From a virus, in the IMG/VR virus record IMGVR_UViG_3300042295_000443, positions 25,162 through 89,161 of that record: a stretch of DNA of 64,000 bases. The stretch is one strand, 5' to 3'. The notes beneath the pieces are model-generated. The model did not search any database. It was given only the letters and a program-made list of their open reading frames with translations, and was not told the origin of the DNA. Every line of letters starts with the position of its first letter. The stretch's first letter is position 1. The translations under genes and the position numbers were made by a program. This document shows positions 30,143 through 38,214 of the stretch, in pieces.

Positions 30143-30595
30143 ATGAAAACTTTATTAATGACAATAGGATTAGCACTAAGCTATACAGCAAGTGCACAAT
30201 GGGTAAGCAAAACAATTAATAATGGCTTTGATGCTCCATATAAGATTGCATATACTGATGTTGCTAAAAATCAATGGTTAAAGCTTGAGAATTATAATAA
30301 TGAAATATCTTTCTATATTGGTGGTGTGTATATATGTGATGATAATGTTAGTGTAGATATGTCTTTTTTAATTAACGGGACTTATGAAAAATACAATCTA
30401 TTAGATTGCTATACTTCTGAAGATAATACAACAGTATTTTTTATAGATAACTTAGCAGCACATGAAATACTAACTAGCTTTAAAAGTGCTTCATCAATAA
30501 AAATAAGAATCAATGATACTACATGTGATTCAGAAATATATGAATTTAAAATGTCTGGAAGTACAGCTGCATATAATTATGTAGTTGCTCCTTGA
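30143..30595 (+). CDS. Secreted beta-rich protein
   Basis: This 150-residue protein has a clear signal peptide (MKTLLMTIGLALSYTASAQ, cleavage after about residue 18, AxA type). The mature part is beta-rich with two Cys pairs that could form disulfides. It would act in the periplasm, perhaps in superinfection exclusion or cell-envelope change. It overlaps the next membrane-protein gene by 4 bp. Confidence 0.6.
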   Translation: MKTLLMTIGLALSYTASAQWVSKTINNGFDAPYKIAYTDVAKNQWLKLENYNNEISFYIGGVYICDDNVSVDMSFLINGTYEKYNLLDCYTSEDNTTVFFIDNLAAHEILTSFKSASSIKIRINDTTCDSEIYEFKMSGSTAAYNYVVAP

Positions 30596-30789
30596 AACAC
30601 TTTGTAAAATATCTATTGGTATGGGTAAGCCAAAACTTATCCATACCTTTTTGGATGGTTGGTCATATACATTTATCAATGAATGTATATGCTGATATCC
30701 ATGAGATATTAATGTCCTTTGGTATGAACATCATTGTAGCAATAGGATTTATTATAGATTATAAAGAACAAAGAAAAAATAAAATGTGA
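30592..30789 (+). CDS. Small membrane protein
   Basis: This 65-residue protein has two hydrophobic helices (about 5-25 and 33-55) and a basic C terminus (KEQRKNKM), so both ends are probably cytoplasmic. Coupled to the secreted protein upstream. The stop lies inside the large inverted repeat at 30781-30849. Confidence 0.55.
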   Translation: MKHFVKYLLVWVSQNLSIPFWMVGHIHLSMNVYADIHEILMSFGMNIIVAIGFIIDYKEQRKNKM

Positions 30790-30849
30790 CTAATATATTA
30801 GCTATTTATACCTTTTTGTCACAATTCTAGCTAATATATGTGACATTTT
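30781..30849. repeat. Large interrupted inverted repeat
   Basis: Arms AAAATGT...ATATATTAGCTA (30781-30804) and TAGCTAATATAT...ACATTTT (30828-30849) pair. Between them GTGAC (30786-30790) also matches GTCAC (30818-30822), so alternative hairpins are possible. It lacks a U run, so an operator, origin or bidirectional transcription block is more likely than a simple terminator. Confidence 0.55.
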
Positions 30850-30898
30850 GATAAAGGATAAGTGGTAAAAGTTACCACATTAATTAAATAGAAATGAT

Positions 30899-31102
30899 AT
30901 GAAAATAATAACTAAATCAGTAATTAAACTGTCTGATATTCCAGAGCATTTACAACAAAATGAAGTTCTACAAGGACACAAGGAGCATACATATGCAGAA
31001 TTTCATATTGATGGCTCAGAACAAGATGATTTAACCTTATGGCTATTGAGTAAGTACCCTACTTTAAAAAGGAAGATAAGTTTTTTAATTCATATTACTT
31101 AA
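30899..31102 (+). CDS. Small hypothetical protein
   Basis: This 67-residue protein has a mixed composition with a His/Gln-rich centre and a basic C terminus (KRKISFLIHIT). No family is recognised. Confidence 0.45.
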   Translation: MKIITKSVIKLSDIPEHLQQNEVLQGHKEHTYAEFHIDGSEQDDLTLWLLSKYPTLKRKISFLIHIT

Positions 31103-31192
31103 ATAAAAATGATAAAATTGAGTGCAAATTAAGTAAAATGAGCGCAAAGTATGGAAATTAAGTATTAATCACCACAATTAACTAAAAATAAC

Positions 31193-31408
31193 ATGAGTAT
31201 AATAGGAAGTAGTTGGAAAGAAGAATATCCATCAGATGATGAGATAATAAAATACAATGAAATTACAGGAGAAAATTTTTATGGCTCTAAAGATGAACTA
31301 CAAAAAAGAATAGAAAAAATAAGTGATTCTAATTTTACTTCACAAAAAGAGCGTAAAGACTTATTTAAGTTAAGTGAAGACTTAAATCAAAACAAAAATG
31401 AAAAATAA
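31193..31408 (+). CDS. Small hypothetical protein
   Basis: This 71-residue, hydrophilic, Lys/Glu/Ser-rich protein is probably helical or disordered. The 90 bases upstream hold only a degenerate direct repeat (GAGTGCAAA, GAGCGCAAA). The function is unknown. Confidence 0.45.
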   Translation: MSIIGSSWKEEYPSDDEIIKYNEITGENFYGSKDELQKRIEKISDSNFTSQKERKDLFKLSEDLNQNKNEK

Positions 31409-31423
31409 TTAAATCAGAATAAC

Positions 31424-31648
31424 ATGAAAGAAACAGCAGTAGAATGGCTTGAAAAAATACGTCAAGGTCAGAAAGGACAACCATTTGATGATTATGAGTG
31501 GGAAATAGCATTTAATCATGCCAAAGAAATGGAGAAAGAGCAAATGGAAGAAATTAGAGAAATGCTTGTACAAGGTGCGTTAACTAATATGAGTTGTGCT
31601 TCTGCTGTTGTGGAATTTGATAGATTAACTAAACAACAAGAACAATGA
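31424..31648 (+). CDS. Small helical hypothetical protein
   Basis: This 74-residue protein is all helical, with AVEWLEKIRQGQ and an EMEKEQMEEIREM helix, a pattern of small phage proteins. It overlaps the next gene by 4 bp. The function is unknown. Confidence 0.5.
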   Translation: MKETAVEWLEKIRQGQKGQPFDDYEWEIAFNHAKEMEKEQMEEIREMLVQGALTNMSCASAVVEFDRLTKQQEQ

Positions 31649-32037
31649 GACAGATAGTATACAACTCAGTAAAATGCCTTGAGTGTAATAAGGTATTAGT
31701 AAGTAGACATAGGCATGACTATGTAACATGTGGTTGCCCAAATAATGCTATGGCAGATGGTGGTAATGAGTATGAAAGGTATGGTGCAGTAGATATGGAT
31801 AAGATTGAAACTTACTATGTATATGCAGATGATGACTATGAGTTAGTCCGGAAATATGCAGTAAGAGGAGGTAGAGGTAAAGGTGGAAGAGATCCATTAA
31901 CATGGATACCTATAGCTGATATGGATGATGACTACCTACTAGCAGTACTTGACTATGGTGGTGCAGATTGGCACCTTGACATTATTAGAAAAGAAATTAA
32001 ATATAGACAAGATGGGAAAAATAATACTGGAGTTTAA
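31645..32037 (+). CDS. Conserved protein with zinc-knuckle N terminus (DUF7695-like)
   Basis: This 130-residue protein has an N-terminal half of pattern VKCLECNKVLVSRHRHDY, VTCGC and AMADGGNEYERY, common in a family of small phage proteins (DUF7695 as I recall it): two CxxC-type pairs for Zn and a DGGxxY turn. The C-terminal half (PLTWIPIADMDDDYLLAVLDY) is a separate small domain also found alone. A fusion of two phage modules. The function is unknown. Confidence 0.62.
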   Translation: MRQIVYNSVKCLECNKVLVSRHRHDYVTCGCPNNAMADGGNEYERYGAVDMDKIETYYVYADDDYELVRKYAVRGGRGKGGRDPLTWIPIADMDDDYLLAVLDYGGADWHLDIIRKEIKYRQDGKNNTGV

Positions 32038-32251
32038 CTCTGAAGAAGAAGGTAATGATGCTAGAATAGCATTAGATGGATACAAATGGAAACTAGCTAT
32101 GTGGGATCTTGACCAAAAGTTAAGGAGTGTTGCAAAGTATGGTGTTATTGATAATAAAGAAGCTACACCTGAAGAAAGTGAAATGGCTGATAAGGTTCGG
32201 GAATTTATTAGAGAAATTCTAAATGAATACAACTTAAACTTAGAAGAATGA
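32012..32251 (+). CDS. Conserved small phage protein
   Basis: This 79-residue protein starts at the ATG at 32012 (MGKIILEFNSEEEGNDAR); the longer frame from 31949 overlaps the upstream gene more and lacks conservation. The pattern LEF...EEE...ALDGYKWKLAMWDLDQKLR is widespread in phages of Gram-negative hosts, with unknown function. It overlaps genes on both sides. Confidence 0.65.
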   Translation: MGKIILEFNSEEEGNDARIALDGYKWKLAMWDLDQKLRSVAKYGVIDNKEATPEESEMADKVREFIREILNEYNLNLEE

Positions 32252-32649
32252 CAAAAGAAATGAAAGTTCTTGTAAAAGAAATTGTAGAAGAGCATTATAA
32301 TATTACTGAAGGAGCAGATGGTAACTTAAACTATCTCTGGTATATGTATCATAAAGGTACAAAAGAAGGAGACTGGAAACCATTTATATATATGGCTGAG
32401 CTACAGTTAGTTAAAAGATTTGATTATATTAATGATTCTGAAATTCAAAATTTAGTTAGTATGATGGAATCTGAAGATGAAGACAACATGAATATAGTAA
32501 CTCTAGCTATCACAAGTCTTAGAAATTTAAGAGTAAAAGAACATGGTATATATAATAAAGCTAAAAAAGAATATTCAAAACTAGCTGAAATATATCCTAC
32601 TGAAATATTAAATCATGATGTATTTACACAAACTATGAAAGCTAGATGA
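32248..32649 (+). CDS. Hypothetical helical protein
   Basis: This 133-residue protein overlaps the previous gene by 4 bp. It is predicted to be all helical with mixed charge. No motif or family is recognised. Confidence 0.5.
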   Translation: MTKEMKVLVKEIVEEHYNITEGADGNLNYLWYMYHKGTKEGDWKPFIYMAELQLVKRFDYINDSEIQNLVSMMESEDEDNMNIVTLAITSLRNLRVKEHGIYNKAKKEYSKLAEIYPTEILNHDVFTQTMKAR

Positions 32650-32650
32650 T

Positions 32651-32842
32651 ATGAGTAAAATTCAAAAAACTTTTATTACTAGTGTAATGGAACTTGAAAT
32701 GGAAAAATATATTAAACTATTTCCAGAAAGTGACTTTCCTAGATTACTAGCTCAGTATATTCAAAAAAGATTTAAATGTACAAAGCATATTGCAAAAGAA
32801 ACAACCAAAACTTTAATTAATGACAGAACAAGACTTAATTGA
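32651..32842 (+). CDS. Small helical protein
   Basis: This 63-residue, helical, basic protein has LLAQYIQKRFKCTKHIAKE resembling a short DNA-binding helix pair. It overlaps the next gene by 23 bp. The function is unknown. Confidence 0.45.
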   Translation: MSKIQKTFITSVMELEMEKYIKLFPESDFPRLLAQYIQKRFKCTKHIAKETTKTLINDRTRLN

Positions 32843-33080
32843 CCTTGGTTTTAATAAAATCACAGTCACAGATGAAGAAAGCAACAATGGATATGATTAT
32901 TATTATTATTCTTTAGATTTAATGAAGGGATTAGCATTAGACTCTAATGACAGTGATCATACCACTACTCATGGTTGGGAAGTTCGTAATTATGAATGGC
33001 CAACAGTAAAAAGTATAAATAAAGAAAGTATTATTCTGTTGAAGCAGATGGCTCAAGATCTTCAGGATCAAAATCCTTAA
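32820..33080 (+). CDS. Hypothetical protein ending in an antisense overlap
   Basis: This 86-residue protein starts MTEQDLIDLGFNK, a common phage N-terminal pattern, followed by a Tyr-rich beta segment (GYDYYYYSLDLMKG) and a final helix. Its last 50 bp overlap the minus-strand gene 33031-33336 tail to tail, so the two transcripts are complementary at their ends. Confidence 0.55.
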   Translation: MTEQDLIDLGFNKITVTDEESNNGYDYYYYSLDLMKGLALDSNDSDHTTTHGWEVRNYEWPTVKSINKESIILLKQMAQDLQDQNP

Positions 33081-33336
33081 CAGATAAGATTTTAGCTTTT
33101 TCTGCTAAAATAGTAAACATAATCATTGATGCAGCTGATTTCCAGCATTCATCAATAGCTGTAGATAATATATCATATGGAACAGATGTGGTTAATACCT
33201 CACCTGTTCTCATATGAATTTTAGATCCTGCATCAGGATTCATTCTATTTATAAATGATGTTCTAGTAATGTGAGTAACATTAAGTTGCTCATAATATGA
33301 ACCATCTTTATCTTTAAATTCTACTGGTAGAAACAT
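33031..33336 (-). CDS. Hypothetical protein, minus strand in the early block
   Basis: This 101-residue protein begins MFLPVEFKDKDGSYYEQLNV with a beta-rich first half and a helical second half (SAASMIMFTILAEKAK). Its ATG overlaps the stop of the upstream metallophosphoesterase gene. It is one of three minus-strand genes inserted among plus-strand genes. The function is unknown. Confidence 0.55.
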   Translation of the reverse strand: MFLPVEFKDKDGSYYEQLNVTHITRTSFINRMNPDAGSKIHMRTGEVLTTSVPYDILSTAIDECWKSAASMIMFTILAEKAKILSVKDFDPEDLEPSASTE

Positions 33337-34382
33337 TATAGTATGGTATTACCTTCTATTTTGTAATTATGTACTGAAACTTTATCTTTAATTCTTTTCA
33401 TTATAGCAAATCCATGGTTCCATTCATTGATTTCCATGTATTCAGGAGCAAGGTCACACATACATCCTAAACTATATGCTTTGATTGTAGTTGGTTCACC
33501 TACTCCATAAACTCTCTGTGAGCTTTCACTAGACTTATGGAAGTGATTTACTATAGAATTGGACTTAAGTCTCATTAGAAGTGTTCTAGCAGGTACTACA
33601 CCACCAGCACCAGGTATTTTATCTCCGTGCTCTATAGTGTAGTCACCAAATACTACTTTACTTCTAAAAGGAATGAACTCTATTTTGTATGCAGCTACTT
33701 GAAGAATAACATCTAGTCTGAACTCATCCATGTCTAATAGCTCTGATGCCTTAATTCTAAGGTATCTTTCAAATCTATTCTCATGGTTTCCTGTAATGTA
33801 ATAGATGGGAATATCAGGGAACCTATCTCTAATGTAAGCCAGGAATTCTTTTCCTGCCTCTATCTCATCTTTAAAATGTATTACTCTTGGATCTTTCTCA
33901 TGGAATGATAGCTGATAGAAGTCTAATAAGTCTCCATTAATAAATATAGAGTCTACATTTTCTTCTTCAAACTTAGTAAACATAGTTTCTAAGGCTGTAT
34001 TATCATGAAATGGTATATGGACATCTCCAAACACACCTAATCTCATACATCCTGAAGGAAAAGTAAACTGATTACGTGTTTTTGTATGTGATTCTGGTAA
34101 AGTAAGCGTAACATGCATAACTTTGGTTTTTAGTTCTTTTATGAATTTATTATTTACACCAATCTTTAATTTGTCTCTTAATTTTTTACCTAATTGTCCT
34201 CTGTAATATCTTACTCTAGAATATGCCCCATCATAAGAATCAAAGAATGCAGTATTTTCTGCATAAATCTTTCTAGCTAAGGTTTTAGATGGAGCATTTG
34301 GGAACTTTTCTAAGTACTCAAACACAATTTCTGTGTTCTTTTTGGGAATACTTCTTTTATTTATGGCTTTTGTCATATACAT
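33336..34382 (-). CDS. Calcineurin-like metallophosphoesterase
   Basis: This 348-residue protein has an N-terminal part (about 1-80) that is basic and may hold a winged helix (APSKTLARKIYAE). The catalytic domain shows the di-metal motifs GDVHIP (about 119-124), NGDLLDF (about 149-155), TGNHENRFE (about 198-206) and the later EHGDKIPG. Such enzymes hydrolyse phosphodiester or phosphomonoester bonds, and in phages are often DNA or RNA phosphatases or nucleases. It is transcribed divergently from the gene at 34404; only 21 bp separate the starts. Confidence 0.82.
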   Translation of the reverse strand: MYMTKAINKRSIPKKNTEIVFEYLEKFPNAPSKTLARKIYAENTAFFDSYDGAYSRVRYYRGQLGKKLRDKLKIGVNNKFIKELKTKVMHVTLTLPESHTKTRNQFTFPSGCMRLGVFGDVHIPFHDNTALETMFTKFEEENVDSIFINGDLLDFYQLSFHEKDPRVIHFKDEIEAGKEFLAYIRDRFPDIPIYYITGNHENRFERYLRIKASELLDMDEFRLDVILQVAAYKIEFIPFRSKVVFGDYTIEHGDKIPGAGGVVPARTLLMRLKSNSIVNHFHKSSESSQRVYGVGEPTTIKAYSLGCMCDLAPEYMEINEWNHGFAIMKRIKDKVSVHNYKIEGNTIL

Positions 34383-34403
34383 TAATATACAAAAATAATC
34401 AAT

Positions 34404-34778
34404 ATGTTTACAGTAAAATTAGTTAAACAGGGTGGAAAGTTAGTTTATCCTAATGATAAATCAAAATTAAATTATAAATTGTTTCTAGATAAACTTCCAG
34501 AAGGTCAGGAAGTAGAGATGTTTATAGGGCTTACTTCTAGTGATAAAAGTGTAGCACAACTAGCAAAAATACATGCCTGTATTAGAGAATTGGCTCTTGA
34601 ATCAGGATATACTTTTGATGAAATGAAAGTATTAGTTAAACAAAAATCTGGTTTAGCTTATGATGGTGGTGGAGCAATATTTTTTAAATCTTTTGCAGAT
34701 TGTAGTAAAGATGAACTATTACTAGCTATTCAAGCTTGTATAGCAATAGGAGAATTATATAATATTAATCTTGGGTAG
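34404..34778 (+). CDS. Hypothetical protein (possible NinB-like recombination factor)
   Basis: This 124-residue protein has the sequence order of NinB-like proteins: AKIHACIRELALESGYTFDE (about 55-74, divided as AKIHACIREL and SGYTFDEMK) and a final SKDELLLAIQACIAIGE helix, a pattern I recall from phage recombination factors. Identity is low, so this is tentative. Its stop overlaps the minus-strand gene 34765-35076 by 14 bp. Confidence 0.5.
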   Translation: MFTVKLVKQGGKLVYPNDKSKLNYKLFLDKLPEGQEVEMFIGLTSSDKSVAQLAKIHACIRELALESGYTFDEMKVLVKQKSGLAYDGGGAIFFKSFADCSKDELLLAIQACIAIGELYNINLG

Positions 34779-35076
34779 AAGGTGTATAACCTTCATCTCC
34801 TTCTTGTAATATTACTTTATCAGTATAAGAATTAGTTTCTTTTGCTTGTTTTTCAATTTCTGCAAGCAATAATGTTAAAGTATAAAAAGATCTTTGCCAT
34901 TCATTAAGATCTTCATATTTTTTTTCAGTAACTTCTTTTAATAAAAGTTCTTTATCACCTTCTGGAATATGATTAAATAAATAAAAAGCAGTTGCTTTAA
35001 CCATAAAATAGTATGATTTATTTACTTTTATTTCTAAAAGTGCATCATCCTTCATTTCTGTAACTGTAAGAGCCAT
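34765..35076 (-). CDS. Hypothetical protein, minus strand in the early block
   Basis: This 103-residue, all-helical, acidic protein contains KATAFYLFNHIPEGDKELLL. A perfect TATATTTG -7 box lies 17 bp upstream on the minus strand (35093-35100), right at the start codon of the oppositely oriented UDG gene. The function is unknown. Confidence 0.55.
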   Translation of the reverse strand: MALTVTEMKDDALLEIKVNKSYYFMVKATAFYLFNHIPEGDKELLLKEVTEKKYEDLNEWQRSFYTLTLLLAEIEKQAKETNSYTDKVILQEGDEGYTPSTQD

Positions 35077-35092
35077 AACATTTAAATTTTAA

Positions 35093-35100
35093 CAAATATA
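35093..35100 (-). promoter_or_regulatory. Candidate host-type -7 box (TATATTTG)
   Basis: TATATTTG on the minus strand ends 17 bp before the ATG at 35076. It touches the ATG of the plus-strand UDG gene at 35100, so the two promoters would interfere. Confidence 0.4.
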
Positions 35101-35813
35101 TGAAAGAAAAATTAAACATAGAAGAAATTAAACAAAAAATGTTTGATAAACTTGAACCATCAGGTTGGGGACAAAAACTTAAACCATTTATATTTAGTGG
35201 AGACTTTGATAAAGTACTTAATCAATTGTATGAATTATCTAGTCAAGATAAAAATTTTACTCCACCTTTAAAACAGGTATTTAGAGCATTTGAAGAATGC
35301 CCCTTAGATAAATTAAACATAGTAATAATAGGACAAGATCCTTATCCTCAATTAGGAGTAGCTGATGGAATATCATTTAGCTGTAGTAATACTAATGCTT
35401 TACAACCTAGTTTAAGATATGTTTTAGGAGAAGTAAATAGAACTGTTTATGGAGATAATCTTGTTTCCACTGATGTAGATCTAAAAAGATGGTCAAACCA
35501 AGGTATTTTAATGCTTAATACATCTCTAACAGTTGAAGTAGGTAAAATTGGTAGTCATTATGATATTTGGAAAGATTTTACAGCATATTTACTTGATTAT
35601 TTAACACATAATAAAGAAAATATTGTGTATATTTACATGGGTAAAAAAGCTCAGGAATGGGCAGATCTTACCGGAGATAATAATCACAAACTTTTTGTAA
35701 GTCATCCTGCTAGTGCAGCTTATACAAAACAAAAACATTGGGACTCTAATAATGTATTTTTAAAAACACAATTATTAGTAAAGCAATATCACAATATTGA
35801 TATAATTTGGTAA
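35100..35813 (+). CDS. ung: Uracil-DNA glycosylase
   Basis: This 237-residue family 1 UDG removes uracil from DNA. Motifs: GQDPYP (residues 78-83; catalytic Asp80; the last residue of the usual GQDPYH is Pro), ISFSCSN (Phe stacks on uracil), LMLNTSLTV (Asn of the uracil pocket), and HPASA (His202; the usual form is HPSPL). Length is normal for the family. UDG is a common gene of crAss-like phages, next to the replication genes as here. Confidence 0.92.
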   Translation: MKEKLNIEEIKQKMFDKLEPSGWGQKLKPFIFSGDFDKVLNQLYELSSQDKNFTPPLKQVFRAFEECPLDKLNIVIIGQDPYPQLGVADGISFSCSNTNALQPSLRYVLGEVNRTVYGDNLVSTDVDLKRWSNQGILMLNTSLTVEVGKIGSHYDIWKDFTAYLLDYLTHNKENIVYIYMGKKAQEWADLTGDNNHKLFVSHPASAAYTKQKHWDSNNVFLKTQLLVKQYHNIDIIW

Positions 35814-35815
35814 AC

Positions 35816-36403
35816 ATGGAAGAAATATTTAATAAACTTATAGAAAAAGAATTAACACCTAATAGTTTCTATGTTTTATATTCTATATATAATAATGTAA
35901 AACCAAATAAATATGTTAATAGTAGTTTAGAAGTAACAAAATTAAAACAAGAAGGTTGGTTGGAAGAAAATTTGCAATTAACAAGTAAAAGTATTATATT
36001 TACAGTTGAAATAGATGGTTATTTTAAAAAAGCCAAAAAGAAAACAACTAAAGATTTACTGGGTGACAACTTTACTAACAACATAAAAACTTATGTTGAG
36101 ATATTTCCTAATAGAAAATTATCTAGTGGAAAATATGCAAGAGTAAATCCTAAAAACCTAGAAAATTCTTTTAGATGGTTCTTTGAAAACTATGAATATG
36201 ATTGGGATATGATTTTTAAAGCAACAAAAAAATATATATATGATTACAGCTTAAAGAACTATGAATACATGAGAACTTCTCAGTATTTCATAAGGAAACA
36301 AAATATTGATAAAACATGTGATTCTGAGCTAGCTGATTACTGTAATATGATTGATAATGTATTAGATGATGAAGTAGTATTTATTAAAGAGAGAAGGTTA
36401 TGA
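35816..36403 (+). CDS. Hypothetical protein next to the replicative helicase
   Basis: This 195-residue protein starts from the ATG at 35816 (a TTG at 35807 is less likely). It is helical with TPNSFYVLYSIYNNV near the N terminus, reminiscent of a winged-helix primosome protein, and a C-terminal aromatic-rich part with RTSQYFIRKQN. Its position just upstream of a DnaB-like gene makes a helicase-loader role possible; this is not visible in sequence. Confidence 0.5.
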   Translation: MEEIFNKLIEKELTPNSFYVLYSIYNNVKPNKYVNSSLEVTKLKQEGWLEENLQLTSKSIIFTVEIDGYFKKAKKKTTKDLLGDNFTNNIKTYVEIFPNRKLSSGKYARVNPKNLENSFRWFFENYEYDWDMIFKATKKYIYDYSLKNYEYMRTSQYFIRKQNIDKTCDSELADYCNMIDNVLDDEVVFIKERRL

Positions 36404-36588
36404 ATTGGAAGTCAAGGGGGGTTTTACTACTCATTGCAGTTTTTAGTAGTTTGTTTGCATATGTGGTTATCCACAAATTTATATTCCCAATATCAGTTTG
36501 GGAATACTTAGTAATTGAAGGTATGATCACCATACTTCATTTCCTATATAATATTTCAAAAGAAAAAACAATAGACATTTTTAATTAA
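36400..36588 (+). CDS. Small membrane protein
   Basis: This 62-residue protein has two membrane helices (about 6-26 and 31-50). It overlaps the upstream gene by 4 bp. It seems out of place inside the replication cluster, so a membrane anchor for replication proteins is conceivable. The function is unknown. Confidence 0.5.
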   Translation: MNWKSRGVLLLIAVFSSLFAYVVIHKFIFPISVWEYLVIEGMITILHFLYNISKEKTIDIFN

Positions 36589-36593
36589 TTGTT

Positions 36594-37610
36594 ATGGAAA
36601 ATCTGTATAATGGAGCTAGGGCATATAAGCCTGTTAGTGAAAGAGACTCTTTAAGAAAAGCTATTCTAAAAATCAAAGCTAGAAGACAAGGAGATTTAAA
36701 ATCCTTAAAAACTTCTTGGACTAGATTTAATGATGCTTTTTGTGATGGTCTTGAATGGAAAACTATTACTGTAGTTGGAGCTAGACCAGGAGTTGGTAAA
36801 ACTTTATTTATGGAGCAATTGGTTAATGATGTTATAACAGAAAACACAGACCAAACCTTCAGAGTATTAAAGTTTCAATTTGAAATGGTTGATGAAACCA
36901 ATGGTATTAGAAAACTATCTATGAATACAGGATCTGATTACAATACTTTAATGAGTAAAGGAAAATTAGTTGACAAAACTATTTTTCAAAAATGTGTAGA
37001 AGTATATGAAAAAACAGAACATACAGATGTGATTGATGTAATATATGATCCTTGTACTGTAGATGAAATGTGTGCAACTATACATGCTTATATGGAACAA
37101 CATAAAGTTCAAAAAGGTATTGACCAAAATGATAATCCAACATATGATTACCTAAATACTTTAATTACTATAGATCACTCATCTTTATTTAGAGTTGCAA
37201 AACAAGAAAAAGATAAGTTTGAAATGCTTTATGCATTAGGAGAAGCTCTTACAAAGATGAAAAAGAAATATCCTATAGCTTTTATAGTTCTTAGTCAGCT
37301 CAATAGAAATATTGATCATCCTGACAGAGCTAAAGATGGCCAGTATGGTAATTATGTTTTAGATTCTGATTTATTTGGTGCTGATGCTTTACTTCAACAT
37401 GCAGATGTTGTAATAGGTATTAACAAACCATTTTCAAGAAAAATAAGATTTTATGGTCCTGAAAGATATATAGTAAATGATGAAGAGCTTTTAGCTTTTC
37501 ACTTTCTTAAATCTAGAAATGGCTTAACAGGTTTATTCTTTTGTAAGCTTGATAGATCTACCATAAGAATAGTGGAGATAGATTTTCCACCACAAAGCAT
37601 AAACAATTAA
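36594..37610 (+). CDS. DnaB-like replicative helicase
   Basis: This 338-residue SF4 helicase consists mainly of the RecA-like core, without the usual N-terminal primase-binding domain. Walker A GARPGVGKT (about 62-70), FQFEMVDE (H1a), ITIDHSSLF (Walker B-like), FIVLSQLNRN (H3, with Gln/Asn sensor), and a C-terminal FHFLKSRNGLTGLFF (arginine-finger region). Shorter than typical DnaB (about 470), suggesting helper proteins provide loading and primase contacts. Confidence 0.85.
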   Translation: MENLYNGARAYKPVSERDSLRKAILKIKARRQGDLKSLKTSWTRFNDAFCDGLEWKTITVVGARPGVGKTLFMEQLVNDVITENTDQTFRVLKFQFEMVDETNGIRKLSMNTGSDYNTLMSKGKLVDKTIFQKCVEVYEKTEHTDVIDVIYDPCTVDEMCATIHAYMEQHKVQKGIDQNDNPTYDYLNTLITIDHSSLFRVAKQEKDKFEMLYALGEALTKMKKKYPIAFIVLSQLNRNIDHPDRAKDGQYGNYVLDSDLFGADALLQHADVVIGINKPFSRKIRFYGPERYIVNDEELLAFHFLKSRNGLTGLFFCKLDRSTIRIVEIDFPPQSINN

Positions 37611-37619
37611 TATAAATAT

Positions 37620-38213
37620 ATGAACAGAAAAGAAAAAGAAAATGAATTTTATGCTTTCCATATGGAAAGGTTTAAACAACTAAAACTAGCAGATCCAGCA
37701 TTTGTTATTAAAACAGCTTTCTTTCAAAAAGGAAAATTTGGTAAACAAGTACAACTTTTTGAAGGAGAATTAAATAAAGGTGTAGACATCTTTATTGAAA
37801 TGATTGATATTGTAAGAGATAATGATAATAAGGAAATAGATATGGTTCCTGCTAATGCAGATAGACAATTATTTAAATATACTTATAATCCTTATTTTGC
37901 AGAAGAATATGAAACTAAAGAAGGATTAGGTAAATCAGGAACAGGTTATGTTGCTTATATTATTCCAGCATCAGAATTAGTTGCAATTTTAAAAGATGGT
38001 TCTCAAATTACTTATAATTTATGGGAAAAGAGAAAACTTGATGCAGAAATTACTGCAGAATTAGCACCTAAAGAACAAAATACCTTATCTATATTTCCTG
38101 ATTTTGAAGATGTATTCTTAAAGAAAGAAACTGAATTAACTTCAGAAACAGCTTCAGACATTCTTTTAAGAATAGCTGCAGATTTTCAAAAACTAGCACA
38201 AATACTTAAATAA
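37620..38213 (+). CDS. Hypothetical protein in the replication cluster
   Basis: This 197-residue protein is mixed alpha/beta, with FAEEYETKEGLGKSGTGYVAYI (divided: FAEEYETKEGLGK, SGTGYVAYI) in the middle, a beta-rich core and an acidic helical tail. It lies nine bases after the helicase and one base before the Sak4-like ATPase, so it is probably part of the recombination or replication machinery. No family is recognised. Confidence 0.55.
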   Translation: MNRKEKENEFYAFHMERFKQLKLADPAFVIKTAFFQKGKFGKQVQLFEGELNKGVDIFIEMIDIVRDNDNKEIDMVPANADRQLFKYTYNPYFAEEYETKEGLGKSGTGYVAYIIPASELVAILKDGSQITYNLWEKRKLDAEITAELAPKEQNTLSIFPDFEDVFLKKETELTSETASDILLRIAADFQKLAQILK

Positions 38214-38214
38214 G

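Noticed and set aside
31110-31175. Degenerate direct repeats (GAGTGCAAA, GAGCGCAAA) as possible iterons
   Set aside because: Only two imperfect copies; more likely remnants of the A-rich gene leaders.
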